Source: Siphonodentalium dalli (lineage: Eukaryota; Mollusca; Scaphopoda; Gadilida; Siphonodentaliidae). From it: a DNA stretch of 64,000 bases. Within the stretch, counting starts at the first letter, position 1; every line of letters starts with the position of its first letter. The stretch lies in assembly GCA_032622095.1 (NCBI GenBank), contig CP136061.1, positions 23,808,991 to 23,872,990 of the forward strand, read 5' to 3'. Made by a program: the position numbers and the translations under genes. Shown here in pieces: positions 1-15,000 of this stretch. Under the pieces are notes generated by a model. The model was not told the DNA's origin and did no database searches. It saw only the letters and a program-made list of their open reading frames with translations.

Positions 1-3000
1 GATTTATGACTTTTTCGAAGGATTTATGGCTCTAACCCCGAGATTCATGACTACAACTCAGGGAGTTATGACTTTTTCGAAGGATTTATGGTTCTAACCC
101 AGAGATTCATGAATAGAACTCAGGGATTTATGACTTTTTCGAAGGATTTATGGTTCTAACCCAGAGATTCATGAATAGAACTCAGGGATTGATGACTTTT
201 TCGAAGGATTTATGGTTCTAACCCAGAGATTCATGAATACAACTCAGGGATTTATGACTTTTTCGAAGGATTTATGGTTCTAACCCAGAGATTCATGATT
301 ACAACTCAGGGATTTATGACTTTATCGAAGGATTTATGGCTCTAACCCAGAGATTCGTGATTACAACTCAGGGATTTATGACTTTTTTGAAGGATTTATG
401 GCTCTAACCCGGAGATTCATGAATACAATTCTGGGATTTGTGACTTTTTCGATGGATTTATGGCTCTAACCCCGAGATTCATGACTACAACTCAGGGATT
501 TATGACTTTTTCGAAGGATTTGTGGTTCTTACCCAGTGATTCATGAATACAACTCAGGGATTTATGACTTTTTCAAAGGATTTATGGTTCTAACCCAGAG
601 ATTCATGAATACAACTCAGGGATTTATGACTTTTTCAAAGGATTTATGGTTCTAACCCAGAGATTCATGAATACAACTCAGGAATTTATGACTTTTTCGA
701 AGGATTTATGGCTCTAACCCAGAGATTCTTGACTACAACTCAGGGATTTATGACTTTTTCGAAGGATTATGGCTCTAACCCCGAGATTCATGACTACAAG
801 CCAGGGATTTATGACTTTTTCGAAGGATTTATGGCTCTAACCCAGAGATTCATGAATACAACGCAGGGATTTATGACTTTTTCGAAGGATTTATGGCTCT
901 AACCCCGAGATTCATGACTACAACTCAGGGAGTTATGACTTTTTCGAAGGATTTATGGTTCTAACCCAGAGATTCATGAATAGAACTCAGGGATTTATGA
1001 CTTTTTCGAAGGATTTATGGTTCTAACCCAGAGATTCATGAATAGAACTCAGGGATTTATGACTTTTTCGAAGGATTTATGGTTCTAACCCAGAGATTCA
1101 TCAATACAACTCAGGGATTTATGACTTTTTCGAAGGATTTATGGTTCTAACCCAGAGATTCATGATTACAACTCAGGGATTTATGACTTTATCGAAGGAT
1201 TTATGGCTCTAACCCAGAGATTCGTGATTACAACTCAGGGATTTATGACTTTTTTGAAGGATTTATGGCTCTAACCCGGAGATTCGAGAATACAATTCTG
1301 GGATTTGTGACTTTTTCGATGGATTTATGGCTCTAACCCCGAGATTCATGACTACAACTCAGGGATTTATGACTTTTTCGAAGGATTTGTGGTTCTTACC
1401 CAGTGATTCATGAATACAACTCAGGGATTTATGACTTTTTCAAAGGATTTATGGTTCTAACCCAGAGATTCATGAATACAACTCAGGGATTTATGACTTT
1501 TTCAAAGGATTTATGGTTCTAACCCAGAGATTCATGAATACAACTCAGGAATTTATGACTTTTTCGAAGGATTTATGGCTCTAACCCAGAGATTCTTGAC
1601 TACAACTCAGGGATTTGTGACTTTTTCGAAGGATTTGTGGCTCTAACCGAGAGATTCATGAATACAACGCAGGGATTTATGACTTTTTCGAAGGATTTGT
1701 GGCTCTATCGCAGATATTCATGAATACAACTCTGGGATTCATGACTTTTTGGAAGGATTTATGTCTCTAACCCCGAGATTCATGACTACAACTAAGGGAT
1801 TTATGACTTTTTCGAAGGATTTATGGCTCTAACCCCGAGATTCATGACTACAACTCAGGGAGTTATGACTTTTTCGAAGGATTTATGGTTCTAACCCAGA
1901 GATTCATGAATAGAACTCAGGGATTTATGACTTTTTCGAAGGATTTATGGTTCTAACCCAGAGATTCATGAATAGAACTCAGGGATTTATGACTTTTTCG
2001 AAGGATTTATGGTTCTAACCCAGAGATTCATGAATAGAACTCAGGGATTGATGACTTTTTCGAAGGATTTATGGTTCTAACCCAGAGATTCATGAATACA
2101 ACTCAGGGATTTATGACTTTTTCGAAGGATTTATGGTTCTAACCCAGAGATTCATGATTACAACTCAGGGATTTATGACTTTATCGAAGGATTTATGGCT
2201 CTAACCCAGAGATTCGTGATTACAACTCAGGGATTTATGACTTTTTTGAAGGATTTATGGCTCTAACCCGGAGATTCATGAATACAATTCTGGGATTTGT
2301 GACTTTTTCGATGGATTTATGGCTCTAACCCCGAGATTCATGACTACAACTCAGGGATTTATGACTTTTTCGAAGGATTTGTGGTTCTTACCCAGTGATT
2401 CATGAATACAACTCAGGGATTTATGACTTTTTCAAAGGATTTATGGTTCTAACCCAGAGATTCATGAATACAACTCAGGGATTTATGACTTTTTCAAAGG
2501 ATTTATGGTTCTAACCCAGAGATTCATGAATACAACTCAGGAATTTATGACTTTTTCGAAGGATTTATGGCTCTAACCCAGAGATTCTTGACTACAACTC
2601 AGGGATTTATGACTTTTTCGAAGGATTATGGCTCTAACCCCGAGATTCATGACTACAAGCCAGGGATTTATGACTTTTTCGAAGGATTTATGGCTCTAAC
2701 CCAGAGATTCATGAATACAACGCAGGGATTTATGACTTTTTCGAAGGATTTATGGCTCTAACCCAGAGATTCATGATTACAACTCAGGGATTTATGACTT
2801 TTTCGAAGGATTTATGGTTCTAACCCAGAGATACATGAATAGAACTCAGGGATTTATGACTTTTTCGGAGGATTTATGGCTCTAACCCCGAGATTCATGA
2901 CTACAACTCGGGGATTTATGACTTTTTCGAAGGATTTGTGGCTCTAATCCAAAGATTCATGAATACAACGCAGGGATTTATGACTTTTTCGAAGGATTTA

Positions 3001-6000
3001 TGGTTCTAACCCAGAGATTTATGATTACAACTCAGGGATTTATGACTGTTTTGAAGGATTTATGGCTCTAACCCGGAGATTCATGAATAGAACTCAGGGA
3101 TTTATGACTTTTTCGAAGGATTTATGGCTCTAACCCCGAGATTCATGACTACAACTCGGGGATTTATGACTTTTTCGAAGGATTTGTGGCTCTAATCCAG
3201 AGATTCATGAATACAACGCAGGGATTTATGACTTTTTCGAAGGATTTATGGTTCTAACCCAGAGATTCATGATTACAACTCAGGGATTTATGACTGTTTT
3301 GAAGGATTTATGGCTCTAACCCGGAGATTCATGAATACAACGCAGGGATTTATGACTTTTTCGAAGGATTTGTGGCTCTAACCCCGAGATTCATGACTAC
3401 AACTCAGGGAGTTATGACGTTTTCGAAGGATTTATGGCTCTTACCCAGAGATTCATGATTACAACTCAGGGATTTTTGACTTTTTCGAAGGATTTGTGGC
3501 TCTAACCCAGAGATTCAAGAATACAACGCAGGGATTTATGACTTTTTCGAAGGATTTGTGGCTCTATCGCAGAGATTCATGAATACAACTCAGGCATTCA
3601 TGACTTTTTCGAAGGATTTATGTCTCTAACCCCGAGATTCATGACTACAACTCAGGGATTTATGACTTTTTCGAAGGATTTATGGCTCTAACCCCGAGAT
3701 TCATGACTACAACTCAGGGAGTTATGACTTTTTCGAAGGATTTATGGTTCTAACCCAGAGATTCATGAATAGAACTCAGGGATTTATGACTTTTTCGAAG
3801 GATTTATGGTTCTAACCCAGAGATTCATGAATAGAACTCAGGGATTTATGACTTTTTCGAAGGATTTATGGTTCTAACCCAGAGATTCATGAATAGAACT
3901 CAGGGATTTATAACTTTTTCGAAGGATTTATGGTTCTAACCCAGAGATTCATGAATACAACTCAGGGATTTATGACTTTTTCGAAGGATTTATGGTTCTA
4001 ACCCAGAGATTCATGATTACAACTCAGGGATTTATGACTTTATCGAAGGATTTATGGCTCTAACCCAGAGATTCGTGATTACAACTCAGGGATTTATGAC
4101 TTTTTTGAAGGATTTATGGCTCTAACCCGGAGATTCATGAATACAATTCTGGGATTAGTGACTTTTTCGATGGATTTATGGCTCTAACCCCGAGATTCAT
4201 GACTACAACTCAGGGATTTATGACTTTTTCGAAGGATTTGTGGTTCTTACCCAGTGATTCATGAATACAACTCAGGGATTTATGACTTTTTCAAAGGATT
4301 TATGGTTCTAACCCAGAGATTCATGAATACAACTCAGGGATTTATGACTTTTTCAAAGGATTTATGGTTCTAACCCAGAGATTCATGAATACAACTCAGG
4401 AATTTATGACTTTTTCGAAGGATTTATGGCTCTAACCCAGAGATTCTTGACTACAACTCAGGGATTTGTGACTTTTTCGAAGGATTTATGGCTCTAACCC
4501 AGAGATTCTTGACTACAACTCAGGGATTTGTGACTTTTTCGAAGGATTTGTGGCTCTAACCCAGAGATTCAAGAATACAACGCAGGGATTTATGACTTTT
4601 TCGAAGGATTTGTGGCTCTATCGCAGAGATTCATGAATACAACTCAGGCATTCATGACTTTTTCGAAGGATTTATGTCTCTAACCCCGAGATTCATGACT
4701 ACAACTCAGGGATTTATGACTTTTTCGAAGGATTTATGGCTCTAACCCCGAGATTCATGACTACAACTCAGGGAGTTATGACTTTTTCGAAGGATTTATG
4801 GTTCTAACCCAGAGATTCATGAATAGAACTCAGGGATTTATGACTTTTTCGAAGGATTTATGGTTCTAACCCAGAGATTCATGAATAGAACTCAGGGATT
4901 TATGACTTTTTCGAAGGATTTATGGTTCTAACCCAGAGATTCATGAATAGAACTCAGGGATTTATGACTTTTTCGAAGGATTTATGGTTCTAACCCAGAG
5001 ATTCATGAATACAACTCAGGGATTTATGACTTTTTCGAAGGATTTATGGTTCTAACCCAGAGATTCATGATTACAACTCAGGGATTTATGACTTTATCGA
5101 AGGATTTATGGCTCTAACCCAGAGATTCGTGATTACAACTCAGGGATTTATGACTTTTTTGAAGGATTTATGGCTCTAACCCGGAGATTCATGAATACAA
5201 TTCTGGGATTAGTGACTTTTTCGATGGATTTATGGCTCTAACCCCGAGATTCATGACTACAACTCAGGGATTTATGACTTTTTCGAAGGATTTGTGGTTC
5301 TTACCCAGTGATTCATGAATACAACTCAGGGATTTATGACTTTTTCAAAGGATTTATGGTTCTAACCCAGAGATTCATGAATACAACTCAGGGATTTATG
5401 ACTTTTTCAAAGGATTTATGGTTCTAACCCAGAGATTCATGAATACAACTCAGGAATTTATGACTTTTTCGAAGGATTTATGGCTCTAACCCAGAGATTC
5501 TTGACTACAACTCAGGGATTTGTGACTTTTTCGAAGGATTTGTGGCTCTAACCCGGAGATTCATGAATACAATTCTGGGATTTGTGGTTCTTACCCAGTG
5601 ATTCATGAATACAACTCAGGGATTTATGACTTTTTCAAAGGATTTATGGTTCTAACCCAGAGATTCATGACTACAACTCAGGGATTTATGACTTTTTCGA
5701 AGGATTTGTGGTTCTTACCCAGTGATTCATGAATACAACTCAGGGATTTATGACTTTTTCAAAGGATTTATGGTTCTAACCCAGAGATTTATGAATACAA
5801 CTCAGGAATTTATGACTTTTTCGAAGGATTTATGGCTCTAACCCCGAGATTCATGACTACAACTCAGGGATTTATGACTTTTTCGAAGGATTTGTGGCTC
5901 TAACCCAGAGATTAATGAATACAACGCAGGGATTTATGACTTTTTCGAAGGATTTATGGCTCTAACCCAGAGATTCATGATTACAACTCAGGGATTTATC

Positions 6001-9000
6001 ACTTTATCGAAGGATTTTATATTAATATGGCTCTAACCCAGAGATTCATGAATACAACTCAGGGATTTATGACTTTTTCGAAGGATTTATGGCTCTAACC
6101 CAGAGATTCATGATTACAACTCAGGGATTTATGACTTTTTCGAAGGATTTATGGTTCTAACCCAGAGATTCATGAATAGAACTCAGGGATTTATGACTTT
6201 TTCGAAGGATTTATGGCTTTAACCCCGAGATTTATGACTACAACTCTGGGATTTATGACTTTTTCGAAGGATTTATGGTTCTAACCCAGAGATTCATGAC
6301 TACAACTCAGGGATTTATGACTTTTTCGAAGGATTTGTGGCTCTAACCCAGAGATTCGTGAATACAACGCAGGGATTTATGACTTTTTCGAAGGATTTAT
6401 GGCTCTTACCCAGAGATTCATGATTACAACTCAGGGATTTGTGACTTTTTCGAAGGATTTGTGGCTCTAACCCAGAGATTCATGAATACAACGCAGGGAT
6501 TTATGACTTTTTCGAAGGATTTGTGGCTCTATCGCAGAGATTCAATAATACAACTCTGGGATTCATGACTTTTTCGAAGGATTTATGGCTCTAACCCCGA
6601 GATTCATGACTACAACTCAGGGATTTATGACTTTTGGCGAAGGATTTATGGCTCTAATCCCGAGATTCATGACTACAACTCAGGGATTTATGACTTTTTC
6701 GAAGGATTTGTGGTTCTTACCCAGTGATTCATGAATACAACTCAGGGATTTATGACTTTTTCAAAGGATTTATGGTTCTAACCCAGAGATTCATGAATAC
6801 AACTCAGGGATTTATGACTTTTTCAAAGGATTTATGGTTCTAACCCAGAGATTCATGAATACAACTCAGGAATTTATGACTTTTTCGAAGGATTTATGGC
6901 TCTAACCCCGAGATTCATGACTACAACTCAGGGATTTATGACTTTTTCGAAGGATTTGTGGCTCTAACCCAGAGATTCATGAATACAACGCAGGGATTTA
7001 TGACTTTTTCGAAGGATTTATGGCTCTAACCCAGAGATTCATGATTACAACTCAGGGATTTATCACTTTATCGAAGGATTTTATATTAATATGGCTCTAA
7101 CCCAGAGATTCATGAATACAACTCAGGGATTTATGACTTTTTCAAAGGATTTATGGTTCTAACCCAGAGATTCATGAATACAACTCAGGGATTTATGACT
7201 TTTTCAAAGGATTTATGGTTCTAACCCAGAGATTCATGAATACAACTCAGGAATTTATGACTTTTTCGAAGGATTTATGGCTCTAACCCAGAGATTCTTG
7301 ACTACAACTCAGGGATTTGTGACTTTTTCGAAGGATTTGTGGCTCTAACCCAGAGATTCATGAATACAACGCAGGGATTTATGACTTTTTCGAAGGATTT
7401 GTGGCTCTATCGCAGAGATTCATGAATACAACTCTGGGATTCATGACTTTTTCGAAGGATTTATGTCTCTAACCCCGAGATTCATGACTACAACTCAGGG
7501 ATTTATGACTTTTTCGAAGGATTTATGGCTCTAATCCCGAGATTCATGACTACAACTCAGGGAGTTATGACTTTTTCGAAGGATTTATGGTTCTAATCCA
7601 GAGATTCATGAATAGAACTCAGGGATTTATGACTTTTTCGAAGGATTTATGGTTCTAACCCAGAGATTAATGAATAGAACTCAGGGATTTATGACTTTTT
7701 CGAAGGATTTATGGTTCTAACCCAGAGATTCATGAATAGAACTCAGGGATTGATGACTTTTTCGAAGGATTTATGGTTCTAACCCAGAGATTCATGAATA
7801 CAACTCAGGGATTTATGACTTTTTCGAAGGATTTATGGTTCTAACCCAGAGATTCATGATTACAACTCAGGGATTTATGACTTTATCGAAGGATTTATGG
7901 CTCTAACCCAGAGATTCGTGATTACAACTCAGGGATTTATGACTTTTTTGAAGGATTTATGGCTCTAACCCGGAGATTCATGAATACAATTCTGGGATTT
8001 GTGACTTTTTCGATGGATTTATGGCTCTAACCCCGAGATTCATGACTACAACTCAGGGATTTATGACTTTTTCGAAGGATTTGTGGTTCTTACCCAGTGA
8101 TTCATGAATACAACTCAGGGATTTATGACTTTTTCAAAGGATTTATGGTTCTAACCCAGAGATTCATGAATACAACTCAGGGATTTATGACTTTTTCAAA
8201 GGATTTATGGTTCTAACCCAGAGATTCATGAATACAACTCAGGAATTTATGACTTTTTCGAAGGATTTATGGCTCTAACCCAGAGATTCTTGACTACAAC
8301 TCAGGGATTTATGACTTTTTCGAAGGATTATGGCTCTAACCCCGAGATTCATGACTACAAGCCAGGGATTTATGACTTTTTCGAAGGATTTATGGCTCTA
8401 ACCCAGAGATTCATGAATACAACGCAGGGATTTATGACTTTTTCGAAGGATTTATGGCTCTAACCCAGAGATTCATGATTACAACTCAGGGATTTATGAC
8501 TTTTTCGAAGGATTTATGGTTCTAACCCAGAGATACATGAATAGAACTCAGGGATTTATGACTTTTTCGGAGGATTTATGGCTCTAACCCCGAGATTCAT
8601 GACTACAACTCGGGGATTTATGACTTTTTCGAAGGATTTGTGGCTCTAATCCAGAGATTCATGAATACAACGCAGGGATTTATGACTTTTTCGAAGGATT
8701 TATGGTTCTAACCCAGAGATTCATGATTACAACTCAGGGATTTATGACTGTTTTGAAGGATTTATGGCTCTAACCCGGAGATTCATGAATAGAACTCAGG
8801 GATTTATGACTTTTTCGAAGGATTTATGGCTCTAACCCCGAGATTCATGACTACAACTCGGGGATTTATGACTTTTTCGAAGGATTTGTGGCTCTAATCC
8901 AGAGATTCATGAATACAACGCAGGGATTTATGACTTTTTCGAAGGATTTATGGTTCTAACCCAGAGATTCATGATTACAACTCAGGGATTTATGACTTTT

Positions 9001-12000
9001 TCGAAGGATTTATGGTTCTAACCCAGAGATTCATGAATAGAACTCAGGGATTTATGACTTTTTCGAAGGATTTATGGCTTTAACCCCGAGATTTATGACT
9101 ACAACTCTGGGATTTATGACTTTTTCGAAGGATTTATGGTTCTAACCCAGAGATTCATGACTACAACTCAGGGATTTATGACTTTTTCGAAGGATTTGTG
9201 GCTCTAACCCAGAGATTCGTGAATACAACGCAGGGATTTATGACTTTTTCGAAGGATTTATGGCTCTTACCCAGAGATTCATGATTACAACTCAGGGATT
9301 TGTGACTTTTTCGAAGGATTTGTGGCTCTAACCCAGAGATTCATGAATACAACGCAGGGATTTATGACTTTTTCGAAGGATTTGTGGCTCTATCGCAGAG
9401 ATTCAATAATACAACTCTGGGATTCATGACTTTTTCGAAGGATTTATGGCTCTAACCCCGAGATTCATGACTACAACTCAGGGATTTATGACTTTTGGCG
9501 AAGGATTTATGGCTCTAATCCCGAGATTCATGACTACAACTCAGGGATTTATGACTTTTTCGAAGGATTTGTGGTTCTTACCCAGTGATTCATGAATACA
9601 ACTCAGGGATTTATGACTTTTTCAAAGGATTTATGGTTCTAACCCAGAGATTCATGAATACAACTCAGGGATTTATGACTTTTTCAAAGGATTTATGGTT
9701 CTAACCCAGAGATTCATGAATACAACTCAGGAATTTATGACTTTTTCGAAGGATTTATGGCTCTAACCCCGAGATTCATGACTACAACTCAGGGATTTAT
9801 GACTTTTTCGAAGGATTTGTGGCTCTAACCCAGAGATTCATGAATACAACGCAGGGATTTATGACTTTTTCGAAGGATTTATGGCTCTAACCCAGAGATT
9901 CATGATTACAACTCAGGGATTTATCACTTTATCGAAGGATTTTATATTAATATGGCTCTAACCCAGAGATTCATGAATACAACTCAGGGATTTATGACTT
10001 TTTCAAAGGATTTATGGTTCTAACCCAGAGATTCATGAATACAACTCAGGGATTTATGACTTTTTCAAAGGATTTATGGTTCTAACCCAGAGATTCATGA
10101 ATACAACTCAGGAATTTATGACTTTTTCGAAGGATTTATGGCTCTAACCCAGAGATTCTTGACTACAACTCAGGGATTTGTGACTTTTTCGAAGGATTTG
10201 TGGCTCTAACCCAGAGATTCATGAATACAACGCAGGGATTTATGACTTTTTCGAAGGATTTGTGGCTCTATCGCAGAGATTCATGAATACAACTCTGGGA
10301 TTCATGACTTTTTCGAAGGATTTATGTCTCTAACCCCGAGATTCATGACTACAACTCAGGGATTTATGACTTTTTCGAAGGATTTATGGCTCTAACCCCG
10401 AGATTCATGACTACAACTCAGGGAGTTATGACTTTTTCGAAGGATTTATGGTTCTAATCCAGAGATTCATGAATAGAACTCAGGGATTTATGACTTTTTC
10501 GAAGGATTTATGGTTCTAACCCAGAGATTAATGAATAGAACTCAGGGATTTATGACTTTTTCGAAGGATTTATGGTTCTAACCCAGAGATTCATGAATAG
10601 AACTCAGGGATTGATGACTTTTTCGAAGGATTTATGGTTCTAACCCAGAGATTCATGAATACAACTCAGGGATTTATGACTTTTTCGAAGGATTTATGGT
10701 TCTAACCCAGAGATTCATGATTACAACTCAGGGATTTATGACTTCATCGAAGGATTTATGGCTCTAACCCAGAGATTCGTGATTACAACTCAGGGATTTA
10801 TGACTTTTTTGAAGGATTTATGGCTCTAACCCGGAGATTCATGAATACAATTCTGGGATTTGTGACTTTTTCGATGGATTTATGGCTCTAACCCCGAGAT
10901 TCATGACTACAACTCAGGGATTTATGACTTTTTCGAAGGATTTGTGGTTCTTACCCAATGATTCATGAATACAACTCAGGGATTTATGACTTTTTCAAAG
11001 GATTTATGGTTCTAACCCAGAGATTCATGAATACAACTCAGGGATTTATGACTTTTTCAAAGGATTTATGGTTCTAACCCAGAGATTCATGAATACAACT
11101 CAGGAATTTATGACTTTTTCGAAGGATTTATGGCTCTAACCCAGAGATTCTTGACTACAACTCAGGGATTTATGACTTTTTCGAAGGATTATGGCTCTAA
11201 CCCCGAGATTCATGACTACAAGCCAGGGATTTATGACTTTTTCGAAGGATTTATGGCTCTAACCCAGAGATTCATGAATACAACGCAGGGATTTATGACT
11301 TTTTCGAAGGATTTATGGCTCTAACCCAGAGATTCATGATTACAACTCAGGGATTTATGACTTTTTCGAAGGATTTATGGTTCTAACCCAGAGATACATG
11401 AATAGAACTCAGGGATTTATGACTTTTTCGGAGGATTTATGGCTCTAACCCCGAGATTCATGACTACAACTCGGGGATTTATGACTTTTTCGAAGGATTT
11501 GTGGCTCTAATCCAGAGATTCATGAATACAACGCAGGGATTTATGACTTTTTCGAAGGATTTATGGTTCTAACCCAGAGATTCATGATTACAACTCAGGG
11601 ATTTATGACTGTTTTGAAGGATTTATGGCTCTAACCCGGAGATTCATGAATAGAACTCAGGGATTTATGACTTTTTCGAAGGATTTATGGCTCTAACCCC
11701 GAGATTCATGACTACAACTCGGGGATTTATGACTTTTTCGAAGGATTTGTGGCTCTAATCCAGAGATTCATGAATACAACGCTGGGATTTATGACTTTTT
11801 CGAAGGATTTATGGTTCTAACCCAGAGATTCATGATTACAACTCAGGGATTTATGACTGTTTTGAAGGATTTATGGCTCTAACCCGGAGATTCATGAATA
11901 CAACGCAGGGATTTATGACTTTTTCGAAGGATTTGTGGCTCTAACCCCGAGATTCATGACTACAACTCAGGGAGTTATGACTTTTTCGAAGGATTTATGG

Positions 12001-15000
12001 CTCTTACCCAGAGATTCATGATTACAACTCAGGGATTTGTGACTTTTTCGAAGGATTTGTGGCTCTAACCCAGAGATTCAAGAATACAACGCAGGGATTT
12101 ATGACTTTTTCGAAGGATTTGTGGCTCTATCGCAGAGATTCATGAATACAACTCAGGGATTCATGACTTTTTCGAAGGATTTATGTCTCTAACCCCGAGA
12201 TTCATGACTACAACTCAGGGATTTATGACTTTTTCGAAGGATTTATGGCTCTAACCCCGAGATTCATGACTACAACTCAGGGAGTTATGACTTTTTCGAA
12301 GGATTTATGGTTCTAACCCAGAGATTCATGAATAGAACTCAGGGATTTATGACTTTTTCGAAGGATTTATGGTTCTAACCCAGAGATTCATGAATAGAAC
12401 TCAGGGATTTATGACTTTTTCGAAGGATTTATGGTTCTAACCCAGAGATTCATGAATAGAACTCAGGGATTTATGACTTTTTCGAAGGATTTATGGTTCT
12501 AACCCAGAGATTCATGAATACAACTCAGGGATTTATGACTTTTTCGAAGGATTTATGGTTCTAACCCAGAGATTCATGATTACAACTCAGGGATTTATGA
12601 CTTTATCGAAGGATTTATGGCTCTAACCCAGAGATTTGTGATTACAACTCAGGGATTTATGACTTTTTTGAAGGATTTATGGCTCTAACCCGGAGATTCA
12701 TGAATACAATTCTGGGATTTGTGACTTTTTCGATGGATTTATGGCTCTAACCCCGAGATTCATGACTACAACTCAGGGATTTATGACTTTTTCGAAGGAT
12801 TTGTGGTTCTTACCCAGTGATTCATGAATACAACTCAGGGATTTGTGACTTTTTCGAAGGATTTGTGGCTCTAACCCAGAGATTCAAGAATACAACGCAG
12901 GGATTTATGACTTTTTCGAAGGATTTGTGGCTCTATCGCAGAGATTCATGAATACAACTCAGGGATTCATGACTTTTTCGAAGGATTTATGTCTCTAACC
13001 CCGAGATTCATGACTACAACTCAGGGATTTATGACTTTTTCGAAGGATTTATGGCTCTAACCCCGAGATTCATGACTACAACTCAGGGAGTTATGACTTT
13101 TTCGAAGGATTTATGGTTCTAACCCAGAGATTCATGAATAGAACTCAGGGATTTATGACTTTTTCGAAGGATTTATGGTTCTAACCCAGAGATTCATGAA
13201 TAGAACTCAGGGATTTATGACTTTTTCGAAGGATTTATGGTTCTAACCCAGAGATTCATGAATAGAACTCAGGGATTTATGACTTTTTCGAAGGATTTAT
13301 GGTTCTAACCCAGAGATTCATGAATACAACTCAGGGATTTATGACTTTTTCGAAGGATTTATGGTTCTAACCCAGAGATTCATGATTACAACTCAGGGAT
13401 TTATGACTTTATCGAAGGATTTATGGCTCTAACCCAGAGATTTGTGATTACAACTCAGGGATTTATGACTTTTTTGAAGGATTTATGGCTCTAACCCGGA
13501 GATTCATGAATACAATTCTGGGATTTGTGACTTTTTCGATGGATTTATGGCTCTAACCCCGAGATTCGTGACTACAACTCAGGGATTTATAACTTTTTTG
13601 AAGGATTTATGGCTCTAACCCGGAGATTCATGAATACAATTCTGGGATTTGTGACTTTTTCGATGGATTTATGGCTCTAACCCCGAGATTCATGACTACA
13701 ACTCAGGGATTTATGACTTTTTCGAAGGATTTGTGGTTCTTACCCAATGATTCATGAATACAACTCAGGGATTTATGACTTTTTCAAAGGATTTATGGTT
13801 CTAACCCAGAGATTCATGAATACAACTCAGGGATTTATGACTTTTTCAAAGGATTTATGGTTCTAACCCAGAGATTCATGAATACAACTCAGGAATTTAT
13901 GACTTTTTCGAAGGATTTATGGCTCTAACCCAGAGATTCTTGACTACAACTCAGGGATTTATGACTTTTTCGAAGGATTATGGCTCTAACCCCGAGATTC
14001 ATGACTACAAGCCAGGGATTTATGACTTTTTCGAAGGATTTATGGCTCTAACCCAGAGATTCATGAATACAACGCAGGGATTTATGACTTTTTCGAAGGA
14101 TTTATGGCTCTAACCCAGAGATTCATGATTACAACTCAGGGATTTATGACTTTTTCGAAGGATTTATGGTTCTAACCCAGAGATACATGAATAGAACTCA
14201 GGGATTTATGACTTTTTCGGAGGATTTATGGCTCTAACCCCGAGATTCATGACTACAACTCGGGGATTTATGACTTTTTCGAAGGATTTGTGGCTCTAAT
14301 CCAAAGATTCATGAATACAACGCAGGGATTTATGACTTTTTCGAAGGATTTATGGTTCTAACCCAGAGATTCATGATTACAACTCAGGGATTTATGACTG
14401 TTTTGAAGGATTTATGGCTCTAACCCGGAGATTCATGAATAGAACTCAGGGATTTATGACTTTTTCGAAGGATTTATGGCTCTAACCCCGAGATTCATGA
14501 CTACAACTCGGGGATTTATGACTTTTTCGAAGGATTTGTGGCTCTAATCCAGAGATTCATGAATACAACGCTGGGATTTATGACTTTTTCGAAGGATTTA
14601 TGGTTCTAACCCAGAGATTCATGATTACAACTCAGGGATTTATGACTGTTTTGAAGGATTTATGGCTCTAACCCGGAGATTCATGAATACAACGCAGGGA
14701 TTTATGACTTTTTCGAAGGATTTGTGGCTCTAACCCCGAGATTCATGACTACAACTCAGGGAGTTATGACTTTTTCGAAGGATTTATGGCTCTTACCCAG
14801 AGATTCATGATTACAACTCAGGGATTTGTGACTTTTTCGAAGGATTTGTGGCTCTAACCCAGAGATTCAAGAATACAACGCAGGGATTTATGACTTTTTC
14901 GAAGGATTTGTGGCTCTATCGCAGAGATTCATGAATACAACTCAGGGATTCATGACTTTTTCGAAGGATTTATGTCTCTAACCCCGAGATTCATGACTAC

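Noticed and set aside
708-902. 64-codon open frame, repeated identically at 2567, 8269, 11130 and 13919
   Set aside because: It lies wholly inside the satellite and exists only because a 1-bp deletion in one monomer shifts the frame past a stop. The copies follow the higher-order repeat, with no promoter or codon signal.
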